Positions 36,236 to 44,343 of a DNA stretch of 64,000 nucleotides are shown here, piece by piece (within the stretch, counting starts at the first letter, position 1; each line of letters begins with the position of its first letter). A program made the translations under genes and the position numbers. Location: assembly GCA_014879565.1 (NCBI GenBank), contig JACSRW010000044.1:1-64000 (forward strand), given 5' to 3'. This DNA is from Chitinophagaceae bacterium. Lineage in GTDB: Bacteria; Bacteroidota; Bacteroidia; Chitinophagales; Chitinophagaceae. Under the pieces are notes generated by a model. That model did not search any database and was not told where the DNA came from. It worked only from the letters and a program-made list of their open reading frames with translations.

Positions 36236-36236
36236 T

Positions 36237-36710
36237 TTATGGTTGCGGATTTTCTGCAGCGGGCCGGATGCTGACCTCAAAGTCTTCCCGTTTAAACAGT
36301 CCCGGCTGGGCGTGATCACCCTCTTCAAAATCGAGATGGACAAAACGGATTCCCGGTAATTCGGTAAAGTTGTACACCACTTCGGCAATATATACATCCG
36401 GGCCGGAGGAGCCCATTTGCTGGGTGAGATAATGGGCATCGGTGATTCGCAGGAAAAGCGTATCGGCCGTAACCCTGACCTGTTCCAGCACGATAGTCGG
36501 ATTACTGCTGTTGATATGGGAAAGAATGGTATTTACAGACAGGGTATCCAGTTCCGGTGTCAGTCTTTTTTCCATTACCAGGTTGCCCACCGAATCCATA
36601 TCGGCATCCCAGAGGCTGATTTCCGTAGCCGGCAGGGTTTCCGTTTCAGCATCGTTGCCGCCACAGGCAAAAAGCAACACAAGCAGGGGCAGGTAAAGCA
36701 TCTTCTTCAT
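36237..36710 (-). CDS. small lipoprotein of unknown function
   Basis: 157 residues with a lipobox (YLPLLVLLFAC, Cys16) followed by an acidic linker (GGNDAETETLP). The rest looks like a single alpha/beta domain (TLSVNTILSHINSSNPTIVLE, TLFLRITDAHYLTQQMG, VVYNFTELPGIRFVHLDF). The arrangement faintly recalls GerMN-type domains, but I cannot assign it. TATCTTTA on the minus strand (36727-36734), 16 nt before the ATG, is a plausible -7 element. Confidence 0.75.
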   Translation of the reverse strand: MKKMLYLPLLVLLFACGGNDAETETLPATEISLWDADMDSVGNLVMEKRLTPELDTLSVNTILSHINSSNPTIVLEQVRVTADTLFLRITDAHYLTQQMGSSGPDVYIAEVVYNFTELPGIRFVHLDFEEGDHAQPGLFKREDFEVSIRPAAENPQP

Positions 36711-36793
36711 ATACTGGATTGAACGTTAAAGATACTTTATTCGTATGGACCGCTTCTTGCTAAAAAAGTTAAAACAGCGTAACGGTGTAGGAA

Positions 36794-38344
36794 TCAATGC
36801 ACGGCAGTGACGTTAACCGATTGAATTCCTTTCAGGTGCAGTTCTATATGCCGGTCATGCGCCTTGGCGGAAAATTCACTGATGACCTCAAGGATATCAT
36901 AATCAATAAAATTGCAATCGGTGCCATCAATTTTCAGCACACTGTATTCCGGAATTTTATCGAGGGCGTCACGGAGTTTGACTTTATTCAGAAAGGTTAC
37001 ATTGCTGTTAAGCCGGATTTCGTAAAATTCTGTTTCGTGCTGCTTATGATGAACCACCCGGAACTCATCCCTGAAATTATTCTGTACAATAAAATAAATG
37101 GAGATCAGCAGCCCGATGCTCACGCCGATGAGCAGATCGGTGGCCAGGATCATGACAATGGTAATGATAAAAGGTAAAAACTGTTTCATACCCAGGCTCC
37201 ACATATTGCGGAAAAGTTTGGGTTTGGCCAGGTTGTAACCGGTCAGGATAAGAATAGCGGCCAGGGAAGCCAGCGGGATCATATTGAGCAGAAATGGAAT
37301 CAGCAATACGGCTAGCAGGAGAAAAGCGCCGTGGGTAAATGCAGAGAGTTTGGTCCGGGCCCCGGCGTCGGCATTGGCTGCTCCCCGTACTACGACCGCC
37401 GTCATGGGAATGGCGCCGAGTAAGCCACAGAGCATATTTCCGATACCCTGTGCCACCAGTTCGCGGTTAACCGGGGTGATCCGGTTATGCCGGTCGAGTT
37501 TATCTACCGCTTCCACACAGAGCAGGGTTTCCAGGCTGGCCAGCATGCCGATCAGTAAACCGGCTTTCCATACTTCACTGTTGGAAAACAGCTGGCTGAA
37601 ATCGGGGAATTTAATATCGGCGAAAACATTCGCGGGAATATTTACGGATTGGGTGGGTTTCAGGAAAACACCCGGGAGCCAATAGGTGAAGACGGCATGC
37701 AGCAGGATACCGGTGAGCACCACGGCCAGCGGAGCCGGGAGTTTTCTCCATTTTTTGGCAAAGGGTTGCTGCCAGAGAATCAGGATAACCAGCGATACAA
37801 CAGAGATGGTGATGGCACCTCTGGCTACATTATAGTTCAGGTGATTGAAATTGCTGCGGAACTCGGTGGAGGAAAAAAGTTTGGGAAAACCGCTGGTCCA
37901 GAAATCCGGTCGTTCATACCCCAGGGCCATTGGAATTTGTTTGGAGATCAGCAGGATACCAATTGCCGCCAGCATGCCTTTGATGACGGAAGAGGGAAAG
38001 TAATTGGAAATTTTTCCGGCTTTCAGGAATCCGATGGCTAACTGGAAGAGTCCCGCCACCATCACAGATAAAAGAAATAAGCGATAATCGCCGAGAGAAA
38101 GGATGGTCGCGCTGACCAGGGTGGTTAAACCGGCAGCGGGGCCGGATACACTGAGGTGTGATCCGCTGACCAGGGAGACCACAAGGCCTCCGATAATACC
38201 AGAGAGAATACCGGAATAAACCGGTGCGCCGGATGCCAGTGCGATGCCCAGACAAAGGGGCAGGGCCACCAGGAAGACTATTAGACCGGCCGGAAGGTCA
38301 TGGCGCATCCACATCAGCCGGTAATACCTGATCGTTCGCTTCAC
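36794..38344 (-). CDS. SulP-family inorganic anion transporter with C-terminal STAS domain
   Basis: 516 residues from a GTG start (VKRTIRYYRLMWMRHDLPAG). A TTG at 38371 would start inside the -7 element (TATCTTTG), so it was rejected. The SulP core is recognisable: DLPAGLIVFLVALPLCLGIA, GLVVSLVSGSHLSVSGPAAG and YFPSSVIKGMLAAIGI. It has about 12-14 helices. The final ~90 residues form a short STAS domain (VLKIDGTDCNFIDYDILEVI). Such proteins carry sulfate, bicarbonate or related anions across the inner membrane. A monocistronic gene; no carbonic anhydrase is adjacent. Confidence 0.9.
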   Translation of the reverse strand: MKRTIRYYRLMWMRHDLPAGLIVFLVALPLCLGIALASGAPVYSGILSGIIGGLVVSLVSGSHLSVSGPAAGLTTLVSATILSLGDYRLFLLSVMVAGLFQLAIGFLKAGKISNYFPSSVIKGMLAAIGILLISKQIPMALGYERPDFWTSGFPKLFSSTEFRSNFNHLNYNVARGAITISVVSLVILILWQQPFAKKWRKLPAPLAVVLTGILLHAVFTYWLPGVFLKPTQSVNIPANVFADIKFPDFSQLFSNSEVWKAGLLIGMLASLETLLCVEAVDKLDRHNRITPVNRELVAQGIGNMLCGLLGAIPMTAVVVRGAANADAGARTKLSAFTHGAFLLLAVLLIPFLLNMIPLASLAAILILTGYNLAKPKLFRNMWSLGMKQFLPFIITIVMILATDLLIGVSIGLLISIYFIVQNNFRDEFRVVHHKQHETEFYEIRLNSNVTFLNKVKLRDALDKIPEYSVLKIDGTDCNFIDYDILEVISEFSAKAHDRHIELHLKGIQSVNVTAVH

Positions 38345-38368
38345 CGTAAATAAAGAGTTGAGTAGGGA

Positions 38369-38376
38369 CAAAGATA
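38369..38376 (-). promoter_or_regulatory. -7 promoter element of the SulP gene
   Basis: TATCTTTG on the minus strand, 24 nt upstream of the GTG at 38344. Its position decides against an upstream TTG start. Confidence 0.5.
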
Positions 38377-38535
38377 AAAATTTCAGCCGGCAGTACCTAG
38401 TGATTTATTCTTAGTACGGGTACGTGTCTATTATCATGCAACCGTCATCAATCATTTCAGGGCGTGACTGCTGTTACAGAAAAAGGAATGGAATTTTTTA
38501 TACTTTGGGTGAATGTCTCCCGGATATTTCACTGT

Positions 38536-39084
38536 ATGCAGGACCAGGAACTGATTCAATCCATTCAATCGGGCCATACGGATGGCTTTGCGCTACTAGT
38601 AAAAAAGTACACGGACAAGGTATTTCGTATTGCAATGGGTTTTATGCATCAGCAGGAGGAAGCGGAAGATATTACACAGGAAGTGTTTGTAAAAGCCTGG
38701 CAGTCACTTGACCGGTTTAATTTTAATGCCGCCTTCTCCACCTGGCTTTTCCGCATAGCCATCAACGAGAGTATCAATGCCCTGAACAGGAAAAAAAGAA
38801 AAAAGGCCTGGAGCCGGATGAGTTCCCTGTTTCAGGCAGAAACATCTGTTGCGGATACCGCGACACCCGTGGAAGAAAAGGAAGAATTCCGCCTGGTCAG
38901 GCAATTACTGGAGACGCTTACCAGCAATCAGCAAACAGCGTTTGTACTGTTTGAGTATGAAGAATTATCACAACGTGAGATTGCCGCCATTATGGATATC
39001 CGCGAAGGGGCGGTGGAGCAGCTCCTGCTCCGTGCCCGTCAGCAGCTCCGGAAAAAAATGGAAAAATTCCGGCGGCACCCATAG
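38536..39084 (+). CDS. ECF-type RNA polymerase sigma factor
   Basis: 182 residues from MQDQELIQSIQSGHTDGFA. Region 2 (about 10-80) has DKVFRIAMGFMHQQEEAEDI then TQEVFVKAWQSL and WLFRIAINESIN. Region 4 (about 125-180) has SNQQTAFVLFEYEELSQREI and the helix-turn-helix (AAIMDIREGAVEQLLLRAR). ATGs at 38464 and 38488 would add weakly coding residues and were rejected. It leads a five-gene operon that includes a short membrane protein where an anti-sigma factor normally sits, so an envelope or metal stress signal is likely. Confidence 0.92.
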   Translation: MQDQELIQSIQSGHTDGFALLVKKYTDKVFRIAMGFMHQQEEAEDITQEVFVKAWQSLDRFNFNAAFSTWLFRIAINESINALNRKKRKKAWSRMSSLFQAETSVADTATPVEEKEEFRLVRQLLETLTSNQQTAFVLFEYEELSQREIAAIMDIREGAVEQLLLRARQQLRKKMEKFRRHP

Positions 39085-39113
39085 GATTTTCTTTTCAGCC
39101 TTTGTCTAATATA

Positions 39114-39437
39114 ATGCAGATGCGTATGGAAAAGCAATACGATACAGATAAACTGATCCGCTCCTTTATTGACACGGAAAAAGAAAAACGGCCCAATCCC
39201 TTTTTGCATACCCGGGTGATGGAAGCCATAACAGCCGGTCAGAAAGCGGAACGATCCTGGTACCAGCCGGCGCTGAAGCCTGTACTCGCGCTGGCCAGTC
39301 TCGCGCTGGTCATCTGGCTTGGGATTGTTGCCGGGAGCGCCTGGACGTCCGGTGCCGGAGGGGAGGCTTATCTGGAGAATGATTCCCGCACGGAAAACCT
39401 TTCCCTGTATGTACAGGCAGAAAATGAACAGCCATGA
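39114..39437 (+). CDS. short membrane protein, putative anti-sigma factor
   Basis: About 107 residues. The start is uncertain among ATGs at 39114, 39120 and 39126 (a TTG at 39102 is unlikely). A cytoplasmic region of about 55 residues (DTDKLIRSFIDTEKEKRPNP) is followed by one helix (LKPVLALASLALVIWLGIVA) and a short periplasmic tail. Size, topology and place directly behind an ECF sigma gene fit a minimal anti-sigma factor; no zinc-binding HxxxCxxC motif is present. It overlaps the next gene by 4 bp. Confidence 0.7.
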   Translation: MQMRMEKQYDTDKLIRSFIDTEKEKRPNPFLHTRVMEAITAGQKAERSWYQPALKPVLALASLALVIWLGIVAGSAWTSGAGGEAYLENDSRTENLSLYVQAENEQP

Positions 39438-39979
39438 TGACGTATCGTAAAACACAAATTCTTACCTGGCTGGTGGTTTTACTGCTGGTATTGAATGCCG
39501 TAACTATTGGTACAATCCTGTATCATAATTACCAGGAGAAAAAGGCGGAGGCCCCGCTGCTTTTACCCGGACCAGGCGGAGGCAATCCCCTTAACGGAAG
39601 ATTTTTAAGACAGGAACTGGGATTTGACCGCGGGCAGATGGATATATTCAGGGAACTGAACCATGATTTTCGTCCGCGGACGATGGACCTTACCTACCAG
39701 ATAGATTCTTTGAAGGAGGAGATGTTTGCAAAAATGCAGGAATCCGTGCCGGACAGCCTGGCTATACTGCAACTGGCTGCCGGTATCGGGAACCTGCACG
39801 GGGAGTTAAAGAAAGAGACCTTCTTTTTTTATAACCGGTTAAGGCAAATCTGCCGCAGTGAGCAAAAGGATAAACTGGAAGAAGTATTCCGGCCCTTATT
39901 TATAAATGACCAGACAGGTCCCGCCACCGGCCCCCCGTATCACCGGGGACCGGGCTGGCGGAATCAGCCGGGGAATTAA
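39434..39979 (+). CDS. Spy/CpxP-like periplasmic protein with N-terminal anchor
   Basis: 181 residues. One N-terminal helix (ILTWLVVLLLVLNAVTIGTI) anchors a periplasmic domain of mostly alpha helix (FLRQELGFDRGQMDIFRELN, MDLTYQIDSLKEEMFAKMQE, TFFFYNRLRQICRSEQKDKL). That pattern matches the periplasmic heavy-metal sensor / CpxP group found behind ECF sigma factors. The tail is Pro/Gly-rich (GPATGPPYHRGPGW). It probably modulates the sigma/anti-sigma pair or binds misfolded proteins or metal; this is inference. Confidence 0.72.
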   Translation: MMTYRKTQILTWLVVLLLVLNAVTIGTILYHNYQEKKAEAPLLLPGPGGGNPLNGRFLRQELGFDRGQMDIFRELNHDFRPRTMDLTYQIDSLKEEMFAKMQESVPDSLAILQLAAGIGNLHGELKKETFFFYNRLRQICRSEQKDKLEEVFRPLFINDQTGPATGPPYHRGPGWRNQPGN

Positions 39980-39996
39980 GCTGAAAAATTTTATGT

Positions 39997-40680
39997 ATGA
40001 AAAATATGCACTGGTTACTGGCCCTTACATTTATGGCAGGTACCTCATTTGCCCAGGAAACAATCACCTTAAACAAGCAGGAGAAAGAAGGATTGCAGTT
40101 TATGCGCGAGGAAGAAAAACTGGCCCGCGATGTATATGATTCCATGTATGTGAAGTGGGAGGTCAATCCCTTTGGTAATATCCGGCAAAGTGAAAGGGTG
40201 CATATGGGCCGGATGAAGGACCTGCTGGATCAGTATAAGGTGGATGATCCGGTGGATAAGACAAAGGATAAACCGGGTGTATTCCGTAACCGTGATATGC
40301 AGAAGGTATTTGATGAGCTGGTAAAAAGCGGGTCCCTTTCACTGACTGATGCGTTGAAAGCCGGGGCCAAAATAGAAGAGCTGGATATTGCAGACCTGGA
40401 TGAACGGATCCGTCAGACTAAAAATGAAGATATACTCAATGCTTACCGGTACCTGCGGATGGGTTCGGAGAATCATCTCCGGGCATTTACGCGCCGGCTG
40501 AAAACACAGGGGGTGGACTATGTACCCGAACACCTGAGCCGCCAGGAATTTGATAAAATACTGGCGGGTGAAAACGGCGGGGGTGGCTGTGGCCAGGGGA
40601 ATAATGGAAACGGTAATGGCTGTGGCCGGGGTCCCGGTAAAGGGCAGGGCCGCGGAGGTTGTGGTAACCGGAATAACTGA
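39997..40680 (+). CDS. DUF2202 ferritin-like secreted protein
   Basis: 227 residues with a signal peptide (MKNMHWLLALTFMAGTSFAQ). The DUF2202 domain is unmistakable: REEEKLARDVYDSMY, then NIRQSERVHMGRMKDLLDQY and ENHLRAFTRRL. The Glu/His pairs (EEEKL, SEXXH-type in SERVH) are those of ferritin-like four-helix bundles, so metal binding is possible. The last 40 residues are low-complexity Gly/Asn with four Cys (GGGGCGQGNNGNGNGCGRGP), a tail shared in style with the next gene product. Confidence 0.88.
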   Translation: MKNMHWLLALTFMAGTSFAQETITLNKQEKEGLQFMREEEKLARDVYDSMYVKWEVNPFGNIRQSERVHMGRMKDLLDQYKVDDPVDKTKDKPGVFRNRDMQKVFDELVKSGSLSLTDALKAGAKIEELDIADLDERIRQTKNEDILNAYRYLRMGSENHLRAFTRRLKTQGVDYVPEHLSRQEFDKILAGENGGGGCGQGNNGNGNGCGRGPGKGQGRGGCGNRNN

Positions 40681-40720
40681 ACGAATCATTGTATAAATAT
40701 TCACCGTTAAACTCAGCACT

Positions 40721-40993
40721 ATGAAAAAGGTGATTTTTACAGTCCTGCTAATTTTTGGACTGGGTGCCGTTTCTCTGGCACAAAACAATCCAACCGGGTC
40801 GGCTGCGCCCGGAACGCGGAAGACAAACAGCAGCTATGTGGACAGGAACCGGAACAACGTGTGTGACCATTTCGAAAACAGGTCTGCAGTAAATGGCAGG
40901 AACCAGGGCCGTGGTTATGGCTACGGACCGGGTAATGGCCAGTGCAGACAGGGTTCCGGTAACGGACGCGGCTGGTGCCGCCGCCGTGCCTGA
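40721..40993 (+). CDS. small secreted Cys/Gly/Arg-rich protein
   Basis: 90 residues with a signal peptide (MKKVIFTVLLIFGLGAVSLAQ). The mature part has DRNRNNVCDHFENR, an Asp/Asn loop like a single EF-hand or dockerin calcium site with an embedded Cys, followed by a Gly/Arg tail with two more Cys (GQCRQGSGNGRGWCRRRA). It shares Cys/Gly/Asn-rich style with the DUF2202 tail 40 bp upstream, so the two may act on the same metal or surface. No family is recognised. It is the last gene of the sigma operon. Confidence 0.75.
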   Translation: MKKVIFTVLLIFGLGAVSLAQNNPTGSAAPGTRKTNSSYVDRNRNNVCDHFENRSAVNGRNQGRGYGYGPGNGQCRQGSGNGRGWCRRRA

Positions 40994-41057
40994 TGAAAAA
41001 GGGTGCGGGAAAGAGCGAAACAGGCGTCAGGTACGTTGAGGAATTTAAACAACAGTT

Positions 41058-41564
41058 ATGGCAACTAGTATACGGTTATGGAAACAGGAGGACCTGGGCA
41101 ACCTGGTCCGCTATGCCAATAACTTTCATATATGGAGTAACCTGCGTAACTATTTTCCGCATCCTTATACCGAAGAGAATGGAAAAGAATGGCTGGCAAA
41201 AGTGGTGGATGCGCCCTTGCCCGCGCTCAATTTCGCCATTGATGTGGAGGGGGAGGCCGTTGGCGGAATCGGGCTGATTCTGAACAGTGATGTATATGTG
41301 AAATCGGCCGAAGTGGGCTACTGGCTCGGAGAGCCCTGGTGGGGAAAAGGCATAACCACGGAGGCGCTGCGGCTGATTACCGAACATGCCTTTTACTATT
41401 TTGACCTGGTACGTCTGTATGCTGAAGTGTTTGAAACCAATAAAGCCTCCATGCGGGTGCTGGAGAAGAACGGGTACTACCTGGAGGGAGTGAGGCGTAA
41501 AGCGGTCTTTAAAAATGAAGTGCTCATGGATGATTATATATGGGTAAAACTCCGTCCCTGGTAA
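41058..41564 (+). CDS. GNAT-family N-acetyltransferase (RimJ/RimL-like)
   Basis: 168 residues. The acetyl-CoA region is AEVGYWLGEPWWGKGITTEA, with the pyrophosphate-binding loop around W-G-K-G, followed by the typical NKASMRVLEKNGYYLEGVRR. This subfamily acetylates N-termini of ribosomal proteins, but many members act on small molecules or antibiotics. It lies 86 bp upstream of the RRE/ATP-grasp operon in the same direction. It could be part of that pathway, though the gap leaves room for a separate promoter. Confidence 0.9.
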   Translation: MATSIRLWKQEDLGNLVRYANNFHIWSNLRNYFPHPYTEENGKEWLAKVVDAPLPALNFAIDVEGEAVGGIGLILNSDVYVKSAEVGYWLGEPWWGKGITTEALRLITEHAFYYFDLVRLYAEVFETNKASMRVLEKNGYYLEGVRRKAVFKNEVLMDDYIWVKLRPW

Positions 41565-41650
41565 ACACTGTCATACCGTTGTTTAATACTAACGGTAAAG
41601 AATAAACGAAAACTTTTAAACCTGTTCTCCGTATTTCAGTCATAGCTAAA

Positions 41651-41902
41651 ATGAATCTCATGTATCTCCGGAAAAATATCGCCACCAGTGAAAACGGGTT
41701 TATTTTTAATCCTTCAACGGGTGATTCCTTCTCCGCCAACCCGGTGGCTGCGGCCATCCTGGAGCAGCTGAAACAGGGAATGACTTTTTCGGATATAAAG
41801 GCGGGTCTGCTGGACAGCTATGAAGTAGATCCCTTGCGGCTGGAGAGAGACTGGGATGAATTTATTAACCAGCTCCGGGAGGCCAACCTTCTCGCGGACT
41901 GA
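41651..41902 (+). CDS. PqqD-like RiPP recognition element protein
   Basis: 83 residues. The pattern fits the PqqD/RRE fold: three short strands (MYLRKNIATSENGFIFNPST), a helix (ANPVAAAILEQLKQG) and two more helices (FSDIKAGLLDSYEV; RDWDEFINQLREANLLAD). PqqD proteins hold a leader peptide and present it to modifying enzymes. Here the first gene of a six-gene cluster, 13 bp ahead of an ATP-grasp gene. No separate precursor-peptide gene is visible; the N-terminus of the decarboxylase two genes on has leader-like features. Confidence 0.82.
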   Translation: MNLMYLRKNIATSENGFIFNPSTGDSFSANPVAAAILEQLKQGMTFSDIKAGLLDSYEVDPLRLERDWDEFINQLREANLLAD

Positions 41903-41915
41903 AAGCATATACTAT

Positions 41916-42968
41916 ATGAAACTGCCCGACGAACTACTCACCATTGCGGTGACAGGGTTGAATGCCATTGACAGTCCCGGCCCGGGAATCGCGGTGATCC
42001 GCTCACTCCGGGAGGGTCTGCAGCGGCCGCTCCGGATCATCGGCCTCGCTTACGAGACGCTGGAACCCGGTATTTATATGCATGAGGTGGTGGACAAGAC
42101 CTACCAGATTCCCTACCCGGCTGCCGGTACACAGGCCCTGCTGAACAGGCTGGCCTATATACACGGGAAAGAAAAGATTGATCTGTTGATTCCCAATTTT
42201 GACGCTGAACTGCCAAATTTTATGAAGCTGGCCCCGGTGCTGCAGTCAATGGGAATTGCCAGTTTTTTACCCGACACCGACATGTTTGAGGCCCGGGACA
42301 AAGTCAATCTTTATTCATTCGGCAAACAGCATGACCTGCTCGTTCCCCGCGACAGGATTATTCACCAGGTATCCGGTTTACATGAATGCGGGGAGCTGTT
42401 TGGCTATCCCCTGGTGGTAAAAGGGAAATTTTATGATGCGGTGGTAGCCTATACGGCTGAACAGGCAGAAAAAGCCTTTTATAAAATCTCCGCCAAATGG
42501 GGACTGCCCATTATTGTACAGGAATTTATCAACGGAACGGAAGTAAATATCGCGGTATTGGGCGACGGGAAGGGAAACATGATCAGCGCTATTCCGATGC
42601 GTAAATTGTATATCACCGATAAGGGAAAAGCCTGGTCGGGCATTACTCTGCAGGATGATAAGCTGCTGGAGTTAGCTGCCTCTTTTGTAAAAGCCACCCG
42701 CTGGAAAGGGGGTTGTGAACTGGAGATCATGCGTACCGCAAAGGATGAATGCTATATCATGGAGATCAATCCGCGGTTTCCTGCCTGGATCTACCTGACG
42801 GCTGCAGCCGGGCAAAATCAGCCGGCCGCCCTGGCCCGTATGGCCCTTGGGGAAGTAGTAAAGCCCTTTACAGGATATGAAGCGGGAAAAATATTTGTCC
42901 GTTATTCCTGGGATCATATTACAGATGTCAATGCGTTTCACCAGATCAGCGGCCAGGGAGAGCTCTGA
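41916..42968 (+). CDS. ATP-grasp ligase
   Basis: 350 residues from MKLPDELLTIAVTGLNAIDS. A pre-ATP-grasp Rossmann part (about 1-110: IDLLIPNFDAELPNFMKL) is followed by the ATP-grasp: FGYPLVVKGKFYDAVVAY (nucleotide lysine), PIIVQEFINGTEVNIAVLGD, and the Mg-binding MEINPRFPAWIY near residue 305. Enzymes of this type ligate a carboxylate to an amine with ATP, often adding amino acids to peptides or metabolites. The N-terminal part of an upstream ORF start (41856) was rejected because it overlaps the PqqD-like gene. The neighbours suggest that its substrate is made or held by the RRE protein and the decarboxylase. Confidence 0.87.
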   Translation: MKLPDELLTIAVTGLNAIDSPGPGIAVIRSLREGLQRPLRIIGLAYETLEPGIYMHEVVDKTYQIPYPAAGTQALLNRLAYIHGKEKIDLLIPNFDAELPNFMKLAPVLQSMGIASFLPDTDMFEARDKVNLYSFGKQHDLLVPRDRIIHQVSGLHECGELFGYPLVVKGKFYDAVVAYTAEQAEKAFYKISAKWGLPIIVQEFINGTEVNIAVLGDGKGNMISAIPMRKLYITDKGKAWSGITLQDDKLLELAASFVKATRWKGGCELEIMRTAKDECYIMEINPRFPAWIYLTAAAGQNQPAALARMALGEVVKPFTGYEAGKIFVRYSWDHITDVNAFHQISGQGEL

Positions 42969-42984
42969 TCAGAAAACAGATCGT

Positions 42985-44343
42985 ATGAAAAAAACATGGC
43001 AAAGCCCGGTGATCCAGAAAATGAACGGGGGACTGATGAATAAATTCGGTACCCGCACGGAATATGAACCGGTGAAACATATAGACGGGGTTTCTGTGCA
43101 GTCCCTGATCAAAGAATACGGGTCTCCGCTTTTTGTATTAAGTGAAAGAACCCTGCGGCGCAATTACCGCGATGCGTACCGTGCTTTCAGTACCCGTTAC
43201 CCGTCGGTTCAGTTTGCCTGGAGTTACAAAACCAATTACCTGAATGCGGTTTGCCGGGTCTTTCACCAGGAAGGAAGCTGGGCTGAAGTGGTCAGCGGGT
43301 TTGAATACCAGAAGGCATTGGGAAACGGTGTTCCCGGGCCGCAAATCATTTTTAACGGACCTGAAAAGACCAATGAAGAACTGGAACTGGCTGTGCGGAA
43401 CGGGTCGCTGATTCATATTGATCATTTTGATGAGTTGTTTCAGTTACTCGCCATCACAGATCGTATACCGGAAAAACCCCGGGTAGCTATCCGCGTGAAT
43501 ATGGATACGGGCGTATACCCGGTATGGGACCGTTTCGGATTTAATTATGAAAACGGCCAGGCCTGGGATGCCCTGAAAAGAATTGTGACGTCGGGGAAAA
43601 TGACGCTTACCGGTCTGCATTGTCATATCGGAACTTTTATGCTTTCCACCAATGCCTACCGCCAGGCGGTAAAAAAACTGGCCGACCTGGCCTGGCGCTG
43701 CAAGACCGAACTCAATACCCCCCTTCAGTATCTTGACCTCGGTGGCGGATTTCCTTCCACCAATACCCTGCGGGGGTCTTTCCTGCCCGGTACCGATGCG
43801 GTGCCTTCGGTGGATGAATTCGCGGAAGCGATCACGGCCCAATTAACCGAACTCGGATACGGTACACAGGATACACCCAAACTGATTCTGGAAAGCGGCC
43901 GCGTACTGGTGGATGATGCCGGTTACCTGCTTTCCACCGTGGTGGCCACCAAGCGACTGAGTGATGGCCGGCGGGCAACGATCCTGGATGCTGGGGTGAA
44001 TCTTCTTTTTACCTCCTTCTGGTATGATCATACCATCAGCCCGGCCCAGGATTTCACGCACCATACAGAAGATATGGCCCTGTTTGGCCCCCTGTGTATG
44101 AATATTGACGTGTTGCGCCAGAGCAGCAATCTGCCGCTGCTGAACCGGGGCGACCAGGTGGTGATCCATAAAACCGGGGCCTACAATATGACCCAGTGGA
44201 TGCAGTTTATTCATATGCGGCCCAATGTGGTGATGATAGATGAGGAGGGGAACACCCACCTGATCCGGGAAGCAGAGACGCTTGAATACCTGCAGCAACC
44301 GGAAAAAATTCCGGCACATCTGCAGCAACCTGAAAAGAAATAA
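42985..44343 (+). CDS. fold-III PLP-dependent decarboxylase with leader-like N-terminal tail
   Basis: 452 residues from MKKTWQSPVIQKMNGG. The alanine-racemase-type barrel carries the PLP Lys K82 (FAWSYKTNYL), the His of LHCHIGTF, the Gly-rich phosphate loop LDLGGGF, ESGRVLVDDAG and GPLCMNIDVL, then GAYNMTQWM. This is the LysA/ornithine decarboxylase superfamily. LysA has CESGD at the substrate site, but here it is CMNID, so the acidic residue that reads the distal amino group is missing and the substrate is probably not diaminopimelate. The first ~25 residues precede the enzyme domain and resemble a RiPP leader (W5-x-x-P8-x-I10, then GG). The stop overlaps the next start (TAATG). Confidence 0.87.
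   Translation: MKKTWQSPVIQKMNGGLMNKFGTRTEYEPVKHIDGVSVQSLIKEYGSPLFVLSERTLRRNYRDAYRAFSTRYPSVQFAWSYKTNYLNAVCRVFHQEGSWAEVVSGFEYQKALGNGVPGPQIIFNGPEKTNEELELAVRNGSLIHIDHFDELFQLLAITDRIPEKPRVAIRVNMDTGVYPVWDRFGFNYENGQAWDALKRIVTSGKMTLTGLHCHIGTFMLSTNAYRQAVKKLADLAWRCKTELNTPLQYLDLGGGFPSTNTLRGSFLPGTDAVPSVDEFAEAITAQLTELGYGTQDTPKLILESGRVLVDDAGYLLSTVVATKRLSDGRRATILDAGVNLLFTSFWYDHTISPAQDFTHHTEDMALFGPLCMNIDVLRQSSNLPLLNRGDQVVIHKTGAYNMTQWMQFIHMRPNVVMIDEEGNTHLIREAETLEYLQQPEKIPAHLQQPEKK

Noticed and set aside
40975-41277. ORF overlapping the GNAT gene
   Set aside because: Out of frame with the clear acetyltransferase and without motifs.
42985-44343. Diaminopimelate decarboxylase (lysA)
   Set aside because: The fold fits, but the CESGD substrate motif is CMNID and the neighbours are not lysine genes, so the lysA name was not used.
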